DNA of 53,351 bases from an uncultured Collinsella sp. (GCA_900544065.1 UQTR01000005.1:1-53351); one strand, 5' to 3'. Shown: positions 38,224 through 47,759, counted from the first letter of the stretch. The notes: generated by a model not told the origin, from the letters alone. Numbers and translations are program-made.

Positions 38224-39678
38224 ATGAGTTACTTTGACAGAACGTCTGCCGCCGGTATGCCCGAGGGCTTTTTGTGGGGTGGTGCCCTCGCCGCCAACCA
38301 GGCCGAAGGGGGCTGGAACGAGGGCGGCCGCGGCATGTCGCACTCCGACCTGATCCCACAGGGTTCCGACCGCTGGGATGTAATGTTTGGCAGGCAAAAG
38401 CCCGTGGACGATCCGGACAGGCTGTATCCATGCCGCTGGGGCAACGACTTCTTCCATCATTGGCACGAGGATGTCGAGCTCTTTGCCGAGATGGGCTTTA
38501 AGTGCCTGCGTCTTTCAATTTGCTGGAGCCGTATTTTTCCCACAGGGATGGAGGCCGAGCCCAACGGCGAGGGCTTGGAGTTTTACCGTCAGGTATTCGA
38601 GGCGCTGCGCGAGCATGGAATCGAGCCGCTTGTGACGCTGTCGCACTACGACTATCCGTTGGCTCTGGTCGAGCGCTATGGTGGCTGGCAAAGCCGAGAG
38701 ATGATCGAGCGGTATGCGCACTACGTCGAGACCGTCGGACGCGCGTACCAGGGCCTCGTGCGTTATTGGCTTACGTTCAACGAGATCAACAGCGTGGCGC
38801 TGTCCTATCTCAACGCGGGTGTCACGCTCGAGGATGAGCGTGACCGTGCAGCCGTGACTGCGGCGTTCTCGCACCATATGTTTATGGCGAGCGCTCGCGC
38901 TGTCGAGATTCTGCACAAGATCGATCCCGCAAACAAGGTGGGTTGCATGGTCGCTGCCGGTGCGACCTATCCGTACCGTTGTGCGCCCGAGGACGTATGG
39001 CTTGCGTATGAGGAGGACCGCGGCCGCTACTTCTACACAGACGTGATGGCTGCGGGCGCCTATCCTGCTTGGAAGCTGCGTGCACTCGAGAAAGAGGGTG
39101 TTCACGTGCCCTTTGAGCCGGGCGATACGGAGTATCTGGCAGAGCATACGGTCGACTTCATCTCGTTCTCGTACTATTGCTCGCGCTTGGTGTGCGCCGA
39201 TGATCAGGTGATCGCCGAGAAGGCGGAGGGCAACGTGTTCCCGACGTTGCGCAATCCGTACCTCAAGGATAAAGAGACTGCCTGGAAGTGGCAGATCGAT
39301 GCGCTGGGTTTGCGCGTGACGCTTGCCGGCTACCACGATCGTTACCATCTTCCGCTCTTTATCGCCGAGAACGGTGTGGGCGGACTCGATGCGCTGGAAG
39401 ACGGCAAAGTCCACGATGCGTATCATATTGATTACCTGCGAAGGCATATTCTTGCGCTGCGCGATGCAATTGTCGAGGACGGTGTTGACCTGATGGGATA
39501 CACGCCGTGGGGCTGTATCGATTTGGTGTCGGCCTCGACGGGGCAGATGAAGAAGCGCTATGGCTTTGTTTATGTTGATGCCGATGATATGGGCAAAGGC
39601 ACGTTCGATCGCTACCGAAAGGACAGCTTCTGCTGGTACCAAAAGGTCATTGCATCAAATGGCGAGGACTTGAGTTAA
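38224..39678 (+). CDS. 6-phospho-beta-glucosidase, glycoside hydrolase family 1
   Basis: A 484-residue cytoplasmic hydrolase that splits the phosphorylated disaccharide delivered by the PTS. GH1 hallmarks: FLWGGALAANQAEGGW at the N-terminus, the acid/base Glu187 in TFNEINS, nucleophile Glu382 in IAENGVGG and a C-terminal YTPWGCIDLVSAS block. Family length is normal. The start at 38224 lies one base after the EIIC stop; an ATG at 38212 inside EIIC is rejected. Last gene of the PTS operon. Confidence 0.95.
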   Translation: MSYFDRTSAAGMPEGFLWGGALAANQAEGGWNEGGRGMSHSDLIPQGSDRWDVMFGRQKPVDDPDRLYPCRWGNDFFHHWHEDVELFAEMGFKCLRLSICWSRIFPTGMEAEPNGEGLEFYRQVFEALREHGIEPLVTLSHYDYPLALVERYGGWQSREMIERYAHYVETVGRAYQGLVRYWLTFNEINSVALSYLNAGVTLEDERDRAAVTAAFSHHMFMASARAVEILHKIDPANKVGCMVAAGATYPYRCAPEDVWLAYEEDRGRYFYTDVMAAGAYPAWKLRALEKEGVHVPFEPGDTEYLAEHTVDFISFSYYCSRLVCADDQVIAEKAEGNVFPTLRNPYLKDKETAWKWQIDALGLRVTLAGYHDRYHLPLFIAENGVGGLDALEDGKVHDAYHIDYLRRHILALRDAIVEDGVDLMGYTPWGCIDLVSASTGQMKKRYGFVYVDADDMGKGTFDRYRKDSFCWYQKVIASNGEDLS

Positions 39679-39694
39679 CTCTTGCAGGTCTGTT

Positions 39695-39731
39695 GCCCCC
39701 GCGGTCCGCTTTGGCCGCGGGGGCTTTTGTT
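39695..39731 (+). terminator. Terminator of the PTS operon
   Basis: Ten-base perfect stem (39695-39704 with 39715-39724), then TTTTGTTATT. Confidence 0.85.
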
Positions 39732-39774
39732 ATTGAGGCGGCTGTTCATGAGGAGCATTGCAGGCTGCGGAAAC

Positions 39775-39822
39775 CCGGCACTTGGGGACGTTCCTTTCCT
39801 GCCGGCAGCTTGGGACAGTCCT
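39775..39822. repeat. REP-like palindromic element
   Basis: CCGGCACTTGGGGACGTTCC, then CTGCCGGCAG and CTTGGGACAGTCC. Near-copy of 25420-25469 in both order and spacing. Confidence 0.7.
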
Positions 39823-39846
39823 TAAAGGCCGCATCGATCAACTGCG

Positions 39847-40018
39847 GAAAGCACATCCCAGAATGAGCGTCCAACATGGGGTGCGGTTTCCCTTGAGGCC
39901 CTCAATCGGAAAATGTATCCCGGATTATTGTCGAAAAGCGGTCCCTAGTTTCCCAAACGGGCCGCTAACGGAAAGCGCACCCCGCTATTGGGCCCCAAAG
40001 CAGGATGCGCTTTCCGTG
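39847..40018. repeat. Phased inverted-repeat array, 62-bp period (copy 2)
   Basis: Three units with left arms at 39847-39861, 39909-39923 and 39971-39985, exactly 62 apart. Right arms lie at 39880-39894, 39942-39956 (most decayed) and 40004-40018, always after an 18-base loop. The third unit pairs best, 13 of 15. Geometry is identical to 10708-10846. Confidence 0.82.
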
Positions 40019-40076
40019 CTGGCAGTTCCAAGCAGTTCGGGATGGCCCTTTTCGTCTGCTCTCGGCCGGCGTCCGT

Positions 40077-40131
40077 AAGACTGTCCCCGACGACCACTCA
40101 TTTAAGTCTGTCCCCAATGAGTGCCCAATGA
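40077..40131. repeat. REP-like element, TGTCCCCAATG type
   Basis: ACTCATT and AATGAGT (40096-40102, 40116-40122) flank TAAGTCTGTCCCC; an inverted-type core GACTGTCCCC lies just before. It matches 33990-34016. It ends at the stop codon of the reverse-strand peptidase gene. Confidence 0.65.
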
Positions 40132-41166
40132 CTAGTAGTAGGCCCACATGGCTTCGGCTTCATTGAGGACCTCTACGACGCCCCAGCGGCGGGCGCTGCG
40201 GCTGGCCGAGTTGGGATCGAAGACTCCAATCTGGTCGGCGTCGTCAATACCGTAAAGCACAATGTAGTGGCCCACGTTGGTAAAGGTGCCCGGCCGAACG
40301 GCGGCGATGACGGGCGCTCCCGAACGCAGCGCCTGAGTCATCGATTCGCGATCGTTATGGAGCTCCGTTCCGTTAAGTCCCAACTGCCACGCGCCGCTCG
40401 TCATAAACGACCATTCGGTTGCACCGGTGGGGGCGTAATTGCCCGCCTCGGAAAGCGCGCACATATCGACGGGGGTCATATCGGTGCGTCCCGTCTTAAA
40501 GATGTAGACCATGGTGAGGCACGTAGGCCCACAGGCATTTTGGCGGATGGTGCCGCCGGCGTAAGGCAGCTCCGACCACGCAGGGTCGATCTGATAGATA
40601 TGGGGCATCGTGCCGGCTTGCCATTGCGAGCGCGGGGTCGAAAAGGCGAAAGAATAACCGGGTGCGACGGGGGCCTTGAGCAGCTTGTCCTCGGCGGTGG
40701 GCTCGAGACCGGCCGAACCGTGGGACATACAGGAGCTCATAAGCACAAAGACCAGACAGGTAAGGATAGAGCACAGTGCGAGGCGAAGTCGACGAGCCGG
40801 CAGGGCGGGGGCATTCGCGTGCGATGTCGAGCGGTAGGGCTTGCCGTCGCGTCCGCCTTGGGGATGCGAAAAGAAGCGGTTGATATGGATGCCGGGCTGA
40901 CGTGCGCCGTTGCGGCGCAGTTGCGGAACCTCGGCCTGACGCTGTCGAGTGCGCGCGCCCAAGCGGCTATCTTGCTGCGCGCTTGTGCCCGTGCTCAGAC
41001 GGCCACTCTGCCGTGTTCTGCTTGACTGCTGCCGAGACGAAGGTCTGGGTTGCTCTTGGAGGCGTTGCGGATTGCTGCTCGTGGCACTTCTGGGCGTAGG
41101 CGTGGTACGGCCAGCAAGGCGAACGCTTTGTCGCCGTTGATCACCGTCGTTGTATCCGTATGCCAT
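40132..41166 (-). CDS. Membrane-anchored C39-like cysteine peptidase
   Basis: The 344-residue product has about 125 residues rich in Arg, Gln and Ser, strongly basic and probably disordered, then one hydrophobic helix (about 126-146, ending in SSCMS), then a papain-fold domain of the Peptidase_C39_2 type with Cys212 in QNACGPTCL, His300 in VGHYIVL and Asp/Asn in FDPNS. Such proteins act outside the membrane as peptidases or amidases, with substrates rarely known. The long cytoplasmic basic tail is unusual. GGCGG lies a few bases before the ATG. It stands alone between REP-like DNA and the divergent permease. Confidence 0.82.
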   Translation of the reverse strand: MAYGYNDGDQRRQSVRLAGRTTPTPRSATSSNPQRLQEQPRPSSRQQSSRTRQSGRLSTGTSAQQDSRLGARTRQRQAEVPQLRRNGARQPGIHINRFFSHPQGGRDGKPYRSTSHANAPALPARRLRLALCSILTCLVFVLMSSCMSHGSAGLEPTAEDKLLKAPVAPGYSFAFSTPRSQWQAGTMPHIYQIDPAWSELPYAGGTIRQNACGPTCLTMVYIFKTGRTDMTPVDMCALSEAGNYAPTGATEWSFMTSGAWQLGLNGTELHNDRESMTQALRSGAPVIAAVRPGTFTNVGHYIVLYGIDDADQIGVFDPNSASRSARRWGVVEVLNEAEAMWAYY

Positions 41167-41526
41167 TCGTACCGCCTTGTCTCATGTATAACCTGTCCAT
41201 CCTACAAAAAAGATGTGCAACAAATGGGTCTGCGCGTCAAAAGCTCGGTAAACGGTACGAAAGGCGCAAAACACACGGCCTCAAAAACATCTCTATATGC
41301 GTCCGATGAGCGTACGCCCGTCGGGCGGGCGGCAACAATGAACGGCAAACCGTGCCGTTCGTCCCAAAAACGGCGCCGCTCGTTTTGCAGTTCTGCCTTC
41401 GGTCGAGCCATGGACGGCCATGCTGCGCCAAGGCCGTATCTTAAAGCCACGAAATAAAAGAGCGCGGCAAAACAGACCGCGCAAGGGGTGACGTCAAGGG
41501 GCGTCAAAAAGGAAAGGAGGGGAACA
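41167..41526. other. Divergent intergenic region
   Basis: About 360 bases between the peptidase and the permease. It has a perfect GAACGGC/GCCGTTC inverted repeat (41340-41346, 41354-41360) and other short GC hairpins. Reading frames here lack ribosome sites, and I call no gene. Confidence 0.5.
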
Positions 41527-42978
41527 ATGGCGGACAAGAACGCAGAAGTTGCAGTCGAGGATAACGGCGGCATGAAGAAAACGCTTTCGCTCTGGAACTT
41601 CTTCACCATCGGTTTCGGTGCCATCATCGGTACCGGTTGGGTTCTGCAGGTCGGCGACTGGATGGTCGTGGGCGGCGGTCCCGTTCCCGCTATGATCGCA
41701 TTCCTCTTGGGTGCAATCTTCCTCGTGCCCGTCGGAGCTGTTTTTGGTGAGCTCACGGCTGCTATCCCCATCTCGGGCGGCATTGTCGAGTATGTCGACC
41801 GTAGCTTTGGCCGTACGCTGAGCTACATCACCGGTTGGCTCTTAGCCCTGGGCAACGGTATCCTGTGCCCGTGGGAGGCCATCGCCATTTCGACCCTCGT
41901 GTCCGAGATGTTCGGCAGCCTGCCCGGTCTTGAGTGGCTGCGCGCCGTCAAGCTCTACACCATCCTGGGCGCCGACGTTTACCTGTTCCCGACGCTGATC
42001 GCGCTCGGCTTTGCAGCCTACGTCATCTTCCTCAACTTCCGCGGTGCCAGCTCGGCCGCCAAGCTCCAGGCCTTCCTGACCAAGGCCCTGCTCTGCGGCA
42101 TGCTGCTCGCCATGGGCGTCTCGCTGTTCACCGGCTCGCCGGACAACGCCATGCCCGTGTTCTCCCAGGTCACCGGCGCTGGCGGCGGCAAGGCCGCTAC
42201 CGAGGGCGCCAGCCTGTTCGCCGGCATCGTGTCGGTCCTGGTTCTGACCCCGTTCTTCTACGCCGGTTTCGACACCATTCCTCAGCAGGCTGAGGAGGCA
42301 GCCGAGGGCCTCAACTGGAACAAGTTCGGCAAGATCATCTCCCTGGCCCTGCTGGCCGCCGGCGGCTTCTACATGGTCTGCATCTACTCGTTCGGCACCA
42401 TTCTCGACTGGCATGAGTTTGTTAAGAGCCCGGTTCCCGCGCTTGCCTGCCTCAAGGGCATCAACATGCTTCTGTACCTGGCCATGCTCGTCATCGCCAC
42501 GCTTGGACCCATGGGCCCGATGAACTCCTTCTACGGTGCCACGAGCCGCATCATGCTCGCCATGGGCCGCAAGGGCCAGCTGCCCGAGAAGTTCGCCGAG
42601 GTCGATCCCAAGTCAGGCGCTCCCAAGCTCGCCTGCGTCGTTCTGGGCGTCATCACCGTCATCGGTCCGTTCCTGGGCAAGAACATGCTCATCCCTCTGA
42701 CCAACGTGTCGGCTCTCGCCTTCATCTTCTCCTGCGGCATGGTCGCCCTCGCCTGCCTGCGCATGCGCTTCACCGAGCCCGACCTGCCTCGTCCCTACGA
42801 GGTCCCCGGCGGCAAGTTTGGCATCGGCCTCGCTATCGCTGCCTGCGCCATCATCATCGGCCTGCTCGTGATTCCGTTCTCTCCCGCCTCCCTCAACATG
42901 GTGGAGTGGAGCATCGTGATCGGCTGGTTGGCTATTGGCCTGGCCCTCATGGCTTTCACCAATTCCCGCAAAAAGTAA
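41527..42978 (+). CDS. APC-family amino acid permease
   Basis: A 483-residue secondary transporter of the amino acid/polyamine/organocation superfamily with about twelve helices. The first helix carries the GFGAIIGTGW motif that binds substrate backbone; PISGGIVEYVDRSFG and the C-terminal RPYEVPGG block are also typical. GGAGGGG precedes the ATG at 41527; the frame extension from 41488 is rejected. The amidohydrolase gene follows at 130 bases, so the transported compound is probably a substrate or product of that enzyme. Confidence 0.92.
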   Translation: MADKNAEVAVEDNGGMKKTLSLWNFFTIGFGAIIGTGWVLQVGDWMVVGGGPVPAMIAFLLGAIFLVPVGAVFGELTAAIPISGGIVEYVDRSFGRTLSYITGWLLALGNGILCPWEAIAISTLVSEMFGSLPGLEWLRAVKLYTILGADVYLFPTLIALGFAAYVIFLNFRGASSAAKLQAFLTKALLCGMLLAMGVSLFTGSPDNAMPVFSQVTGAGGGKAATEGASLFAGIVSVLVLTPFFYAGFDTIPQQAEEAAEGLNWNKFGKIISLALLAAGGFYMVCIYSFGTILDWHEFVKSPVPALACLKGINMLLYLAMLVIATLGPMGPMNSFYGATSRIMLAMGRKGQLPEKFAEVDPKSGAPKLACVVLGVITVIGPFLGKNMLIPLTNVSALAFIFSCGMVALACLRMRFTEPDLPRPYEVPGGKFGIGLAIAACAIIIGLLVIPFSPASLNMVEWSIVIGWLAIGLALMAFTNSRKK

Positions 42979-43109
42979 CGCCTAGCCGGGGCGGATCGGG
43001 TGCGCGGAATCCTCTCTCCCGCGCACCGAACCCGGCACCACTTGGGTAGCTTTGTGAGGCCGCGACCCAACACGGCCTCGCCCACTATATGGATCCATAA
43101 GGAGGAACC

Positions 43110-44387
43110 ATGTCCACTAAGTATGCAATCGTTGGCGGCAAGCTCATCGACGGTACCGGTGCCGAGCCGGTCGAGAACTCCCTCGTTCTCGTCGACGACA
43201 ACGGCAAGATCGAGTACGCCGGCGCTATGCAGGACCTTCCCGAGGGCGTTGAGGTCATCGACGCCGCCGGCAAGACCGTCCTTCCCGGCCTGATCGACAC
43301 CCACCTGCACTTCTCGGGCAACCTGACCGACGATGACACCGATTGGGTCATGCAGCCGCTCCTCGAGAAGCAGGCCGTCGCCGTCAAGCAGGCCTACGAC
43401 TGCCTCACCCACGGCCTCACCACCGTCTGCGAAATCGGCCGCTTTGGTATCCAGATCCGTGACTGCATCGACAAGGGCGTCTTTAAGGGCCCGCGCGTTC
43501 TGGCCACCGGCCTCGGCTTCTGCCGCGTTGCCGGCCACGGTGACTCCCACCACTGCACCCAGGAGCTCAACAAGGAATCCCATCCCTGGGGCGACCAGGT
43601 CGACGGTCCTTGGGATCTGCGCAAGGCCGTCCGTCGTCGCCTGCGCGAGAACCCCGATGCCATCAAGATCTGGGCTACCGGTGGCGGCATCTGGCGCTGG
43701 GACTCCGGTCGCGACCAGCACTATTGCTCCGAGGAGATCCAGGCCGTAGTCGAAGAGGCAAAGATGGTCGGCATCCCCGTGTGGAGCCACTGCTACAACA
43801 ACCACGCCGCTGCCTACGATTCCGTTCGCTTTGGCTGCGAGCAGCTGATTCACGGTTTCGATATCGATGAGCGCACCATGGACCTCATGGCCGAGCAGGG
43901 CACCTTCTTCACCCCGACGATCGCCTTCCTGCCCACCTGGTACGCCACCTATCCGCCCGTCTACGTCCCCGAGCTGCACGACAAGTACGAGGGCACCCTG
44001 GTCGAGAAGGAGCTGCAGCGCAACTACGACTGCCTGCGCGAGGCCAAGAAGCGCGGCGTCGTCATGACGATCGGCTCCGACTCCTTCTCCTTCGTCACCC
44101 CGTACGGCACCTGCTCCATCGAGGAGATGTACGAGTTCGTCGACAAGATCGGCTTCACCCCGGTCGAGACCATCACCTGCGCCACCCTCAACGGTGCCAA
44201 GATGTGCCACATCGAGGACGAGACCGGTTCTATCGAGGCCGGCAAGTGCGCCGACCTGCTGGTCGTCAACGGTGACGTCGCCGCCGACATCCACGTGCTC
44301 AACACCGACAACATGGACGTTATCATGAAGGACGGCTGGATCGTCGAGGCGGGCACCTTTGGCGAGGCCAACAAATACAGCGCCTAA
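43110..44387 (+). CDS. Metal-dependent amidohydrolase (imidazolonepropionase / Xaa-Pro dipeptidase-like group)
   Basis: A 425-residue TIM-barrel hydrolase. Metal ligands visible: HLH at 65-67 in DTHLHF, Lys in AIKIWATGGG (probably carboxylated, bridging two metals), His in VWSHCYNNH and IHGFD, and Asp in IGSDSF. The subgroup hydrolyses N-acyl or dipeptide-like amides; the exact substrate cannot be read from sequence. AAGGAGG lies at ideal distance from the ATG. C-ending codon bias points to high expression, shared with the permease upstream. Confidence 0.88.
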   Translation: MSTKYAIVGGKLIDGTGAEPVENSLVLVDDNGKIEYAGAMQDLPEGVEVIDAAGKTVLPGLIDTHLHFSGNLTDDDTDWVMQPLLEKQAVAVKQAYDCLTHGLTTVCEIGRFGIQIRDCIDKGVFKGPRVLATGLGFCRVAGHGDSHHCTQELNKESHPWGDQVDGPWDLRKAVRRRLRENPDAIKIWATGGGIWRWDSGRDQHYCSEEIQAVVEEAKMVGIPVWSHCYNNHAAAYDSVRFGCEQLIHGFDIDERTMDLMAEQGTFFTPTIAFLPTWYATYPPVYVPELHDKYEGTLVEKELQRNYDCLREAKKRGVVMTIGSDSFSFVTPYGTCSIEEMYEFVDKIGFTPVETITCATLNGAKMCHIEDETGSIEAGKCADLLVVNGDVAADIHVLNTDNMDVIMKDGWIVEAGTFGEANKYSA

Positions 44388-44445
44388 ACTACCGTTCATC
44401 GACGACTGGATGTAAAACACAGTATTTGATTGCATAATGCAATGG

Positions 44446-44471
44446 AGAGGGTCGCTTGCGGCCCTCTTTAT
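44446..44471 (+). terminator. Terminator before the first LytS gene
   Basis: AGAGGGTCGC (44446-44455) pairs with GCGGCCCTCT with one wobble, followed by TTATTGCT. It lies 60 bases after the amidohydrolase stop and just ahead of the LytS ribosome site. Confidence 0.7.
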
Positions 44472-44504
44472 TGCTATGGGTGCGATAGATAAAAGGGGAT
44501 GACG

Positions 44505-45890
44505 GTGGATTTAAACAGGCTGATTCTGGGCAAGAGCTACAACTCTACCAAGGTCTTTCGTACGGCCCAGCATGTGGTCCAGGCCATCCTGCTCGGTGTT
44601 GTCGTTCCGGCGCTTATCCTGCTGCTTATCTGGGATTTAACCGATAACCCCAATCCCGTTCCGGGCGTTGTCGTTATTGCCGGCATGGTCATGCTGTGCT
44701 TCTTTTTCTCGTATGTCTTTGTGGTCCCCGACGACCTCACATCGAGCGCAACCGACCGTACGCTCGCCATCGCATCAAAAATATTCGCCTACACGTCGCG
44801 CGGCCTTACGCCCGAAGCGGCCTTGGGCGCCTCTAAAATCATCCTGTCCGAGACCATCGCCTCTGCCATCTGCTTTACCGATGGCAAACAGGTGTTAGCA
44901 AGCTGGGGCGAGGACTCGGCAAAGTGTCCTGCCGGCACCCCGGTCGTGCTCAAGACCACGCTCAGCGTGATTGAGACGGGCGAGCAGAGCGTGTTTTCGC
45001 GTGACACATCCAATGAGACGGGCGGCTATTTTCCCCGCCTGCGCGCCGGCATTGTCGCGCCGCTTACCGTGCGCGGACATTGCGTGGGTACGCTCGAGCT
45101 GTACTATCCCCGCCTGAGCAGCATCGATATGCGCCAGACGGCGTTGGCCTCGGGTTTTGCCGATCTAATTTCCACGCAGCTCGCCAGCTTTGAGCTCGAG
45201 CGCCAGGACGAGCTCACAGCCCGCGTTGAGCTTCGCGCCCTGCAGTCGCAGGTCGACCCGCATTTTCTATTCAATACCATTAGCACGATCGTGTCGCTCG
45301 TTCGAACCGAGCCCGACAAGGCGCGATCGCTGCTGATCGACTTTTCCAACTACTATCGTCAGACGCTTTCTGACTCCGATACGCTCACCACGCTCGAGCA
45401 CGAGGTGGAACAGGGCACTCGTTATATCAATCTTATGCAGGCCCGGTATGGCGACGGCCGTCTGCGCGTCTCGGTCGACATCGACTTTGAGGTGCGCGAC
45501 AGCCTGGTGCCGCCGTTTATCTTGCAGCCGCTGCTCGAAAACTGCATCAAGCATGCGCAGCGCGAGATCGAGCCGCTTTCTATTCATGTTAGGGCTTTCG
45601 AGACCGATGACGGCTTGGAGATCATCGTCGAAGACGACGGCATCGGAATGAGCGAAGAAGTCTGCGCGCATCTGTTTGAGCAGCATCGCCGAGAGGAGCC
45701 CGAGAGCATTACCGCCGACGGCTCCGTCAAGCGAGGTTGCGGCCTGGCGCTCTTCAACGTGCTTCAGCGCATCCATTTCTTTTACGGAGAAGATTCTGGC
45801 ATGCGCGTGAAGTCCCAGGAGGGCGTGGGAACGCAGGTCATCGTTGAGTTGAACGGCGAGCCGCATGAGCCGGCGCCGCTAACGGTGTAG
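44505..45890 (+). CDS. LytS/YehU-family sensor histidine kinase (copy 1)
   Basis: A 461-residue sensor with two N-terminal transmembrane helices (about 25-45 and 55-75), a GAF-like sensory region (roughly 90-225), the His_kinase domain with His253 in QVDPHFLFN, and a GHKL ATPase end (LLENCIKHA, DDGIGMS, GCGLALFNVLQR). GTG at 44505 has AGGGG six bases upstream; the ATG at 44499 touches that site, so GTG is preferred. It pairs with the LytTR regulator 38 bases downstream. The same architecture recurs at 50418. Confidence 0.92.
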   Translation: MDLNRLILGKSYNSTKVFRTAQHVVQAILLGVVVPALILLLIWDLTDNPNPVPGVVVIAGMVMLCFFFSYVFVVPDDLTSSATDRTLAIASKIFAYTSRGLTPEAALGASKIILSETIASAICFTDGKQVLASWGEDSAKCPAGTPVVLKTTLSVIETGEQSVFSRDTSNETGGYFPRLRAGIVAPLTVRGHCVGTLELYYPRLSSIDMRQTALASGFADLISTQLASFELERQDELTARVELRALQSQVDPHFLFNTISTIVSLVRTEPDKARSLLIDFSNYYRQTLSDSDTLTTLEHEVEQGTRYINLMQARYGDGRLRVSVDIDFEVRDSLVPPFILQPLLENCIKHAQREIEPLSIHVRAFETDDGLEIIVEDDGIGMSEEVCAHLFEQHRREEPESITADGSVKRGCGLALFNVLQRIHFFYGEDSGMRVKSQEGVGTQVIVELNGEPHEPAPLTV

Positions 45891-45928
45891 CACGCGGTTG
45901 GATTGAGAGAAAAAGAGGGGAAGCGCAT

Positions 45929-46663
45929 ATGTCCGAAGGCTGGAACATCCTGGTGGTTGATGACGAGCCTCCAATTAGGGCTGAGCTACGCTATCTGTTG
46001 GAAAAGGATACGCGTGTGGGTCAGATTGCCGAGGCGGGCAATGTCACCGAGGCCGTGGAGTCGATCCTGTCGAACAAGCCCGACGTGCTGTTTTTAGACA
46101 TTACCATGCCCGGTCGCTCGGGAATTGAGCTTGCCGAGACCCTGCAAAACCTAAAGAGGCCGCCGGTCGTGGTGTTTGTGACGGCATTTGCCGAGTATGC
46201 GGCCGATGCCTATAACCTCGATGCTGTCGATTATGTCGTCAAACCGGTCGAGGATGCCCGTCTGTCAAAGGCGCTCGACAAGATCGAGGCTGCCCTGGGC
46301 GCTCGCCGTGTCGTCCATGCTCCGCGCCAGCCTTTGCGCCTGACGGTGGATCGCGGGGGCAAAAAGGTGTTCATTCCCGTGGCGGATGTCTGCTACTTTG
46401 AGGCGCGCGCCGATTTTTGCAACGCTGTCTGCGCCGAGGGGACATACCTGATCAATGAGTCGATTTCCTCGCTCGAGCGCCGCTTGGCCTCCGAGGGCTT
46501 TATCCGCGTCCACCGCAGCTATCTGGTTAATTTGGAAGACGTGCATAATGTCGAGATTGGCTCCACGGGCCTGATGGAGCTCAGGCTCGACCGTGTGAGC
46601 TCGACGGTGCCCGTTTCGCGTCGTCGCGCTGCCGAGGTCAAATCGCACTTGGGGCTTGCGTAA
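45929..46663 (+). CDS. LytTR-family response regulator (copy 1)
   Basis: A 244-residue regulator: receiver domain with DDE at 11-13, phospho-acceptor Asp57 in FLDITMPG and the Lys in VVKPVE, followed by a LytTR DNA-binding domain (VCYFEARAD, FIRVHRSYLVNL). Partner of the sensor just upstream. Related copy at 51834. Confidence 0.94.
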   Translation: MSEGWNILVVDDEPPIRAELRYLLEKDTRVGQIAEAGNVTEAVESILSNKPDVLFLDITMPGRSGIELAETLQNLKRPPVVVFVTAFAEYAADAYNLDAVDYVVKPVEDARLSKALDKIEAALGARRVVHAPRQPLRLTVDRGGKKVFIPVADVCYFEARADFCNAVCAEGTYLINESISSLERRLASEGFIRVHRSYLVNLEDVHNVEIGSTGLMELRLDRVSSTVPVSRRRAAEVKSHLGLA

Positions 46664-46754
46664 GGGTCGGTGCGCCATCGTTTGCCGTTGCAGGTTTGGC
46701 ATGACTGTGCGGTGGGCATAATGGATTGCATCGAATGAAATCGAAAGGATTATT

Positions 46755-47699
46755 ATGCCCGCGCTCATTACGCATCATCTGTTTGGCGAGGAAAGCATCG
46801 ACCGTCTTCCGCAGGGCGTTATCACGTCCGATGAGGAGCGCATCGCCTTTATCCTGGGAAACCAAGGTCCCGACCCGTTTTTCTTCCACATGCTCACGCC
46901 GCGCATCTCCGACTGCATGTCGCTTGCTCAGGTCATGCACCGCTCGCGCATGTCGCGCCAGTTCTCGTGCCTGCGCGACGGCGTGTCTCATCTGCTTCCG
47001 CGCGATGCCAACCTGGGTCGCGCCTTCGCGCTGGGTTTGCTATCGCACTACGTGCTCGATCGCAATGCGCACCCCTTTGTCTACGAGCAGCAGTTTGGCA
47101 TTGTCGAGTCCGATCCCGAGCTCGAGGCTTCGGGCAGTCAAGTTCATGCCGTGCTCGAAAGCGACTTGGACGTGCTGATGCTGCAGCTCAAGCGCGATGG
47201 GGCAACGGTCGAGGATTATCCGCCGGCGGGCGAGATCGTCACCACCGACCGCATCAATCGCGTTGCCGGCGTGCTGATGAGCTACGTCGCCGGACGCGTG
47301 TACGGTATCGACATCCCGGCGGGGGAGTACGCCGGCGCCGTCTCGGACATGCAGCTGCTCTACCGCACTATCGAGCCGGCCGGTTCGGCCAAGACGCGCG
47401 CGATTGCCCTGCTCGAGGGCTTGGTGCACGATTATTCGCTGCTCGACGGCCTTGCGCACCGCGTGACGACCGAGCTGCCCGAGCGTACCGGCAACCTGGG
47501 CCACTTGGCATGGAAGAACCCCTTTACCGATGAAGTCTCGACCGAGAGCTTCCCCGAGGTCTTTGACCGCGCGCTGCTCGATTACGAGCTCACCGTCGCC
47601 CGCTTTATCGAGACCGGCGATATGGAAGCCGTGACCAACCACGTCAATTACAGCGGTCGCGTGCTCGGCGCCGACGAAGAGTTCGACCGCGAGGAGTAG
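46755..47699 (+). CDS. Zinc-dependent phospholipase C-like protein
   Basis: A 314-residue protein of the zinc-dependent phospholipase C / S1-P1 nuclease-like fold. Metal-ligand segments visible are THHLFGEE at the N-terminus, NQGPDPFFFHML, the LLSHYVLDRNAHPFVYE block and VHAVLESDLD. No signal peptide is present, so unlike secreted toxins it is probably cytoplasmic; such homologues are common in Firmicutes and Coriobacteria with unknown substrate. A standard ribosome site (GAAAGGA) precedes the ATG. Confidence 0.82.
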   Translation: MPALITHHLFGEESIDRLPQGVITSDEERIAFILGNQGPDPFFFHMLTPRISDCMSLAQVMHRSRMSRQFSCLRDGVSHLLPRDANLGRAFALGLLSHYVLDRNAHPFVYEQQFGIVESDPELEASGSQVHAVLESDLDVLMLQLKRDGATVEDYPPAGEIVTTDRINRVAGVLMSYVAGRVYGIDIPAGEYAGAVSDMQLLYRTIEPAGSAKTRAIALLEGLVHDYSLLDGLAHRVTTELPERTGNLGHLAWKNPFTDEVSTESFPEVFDRALLDYELTVARFIETGDMEAVTNHVNYSGRVLGADEEFDREE

Positions 47700-47753
47700 G
47701 GCTCGTGCGTGCCCCTTTGCCGAATCCTTACCGGTGCCTCTGGACAATTGGGG

Positions 47754-47759
47754 TACGAT
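47754..47759 (+). promoter_or_regulatory. -10-like box (TACGAT)
   Basis: GGGTACGATG, 42 bases before the transporter start. Nearly the same decamer, GGGTATGATG, precedes the glycosyltransferase at 49151-49160. No obvious -35. Confidence 0.35.

Noticed and set aside
41202..41783. 193-residue minus-strand frame overlapping the permease start
   Set aside because: It overlaps the well-supported permease gene and has shadow-like composition.
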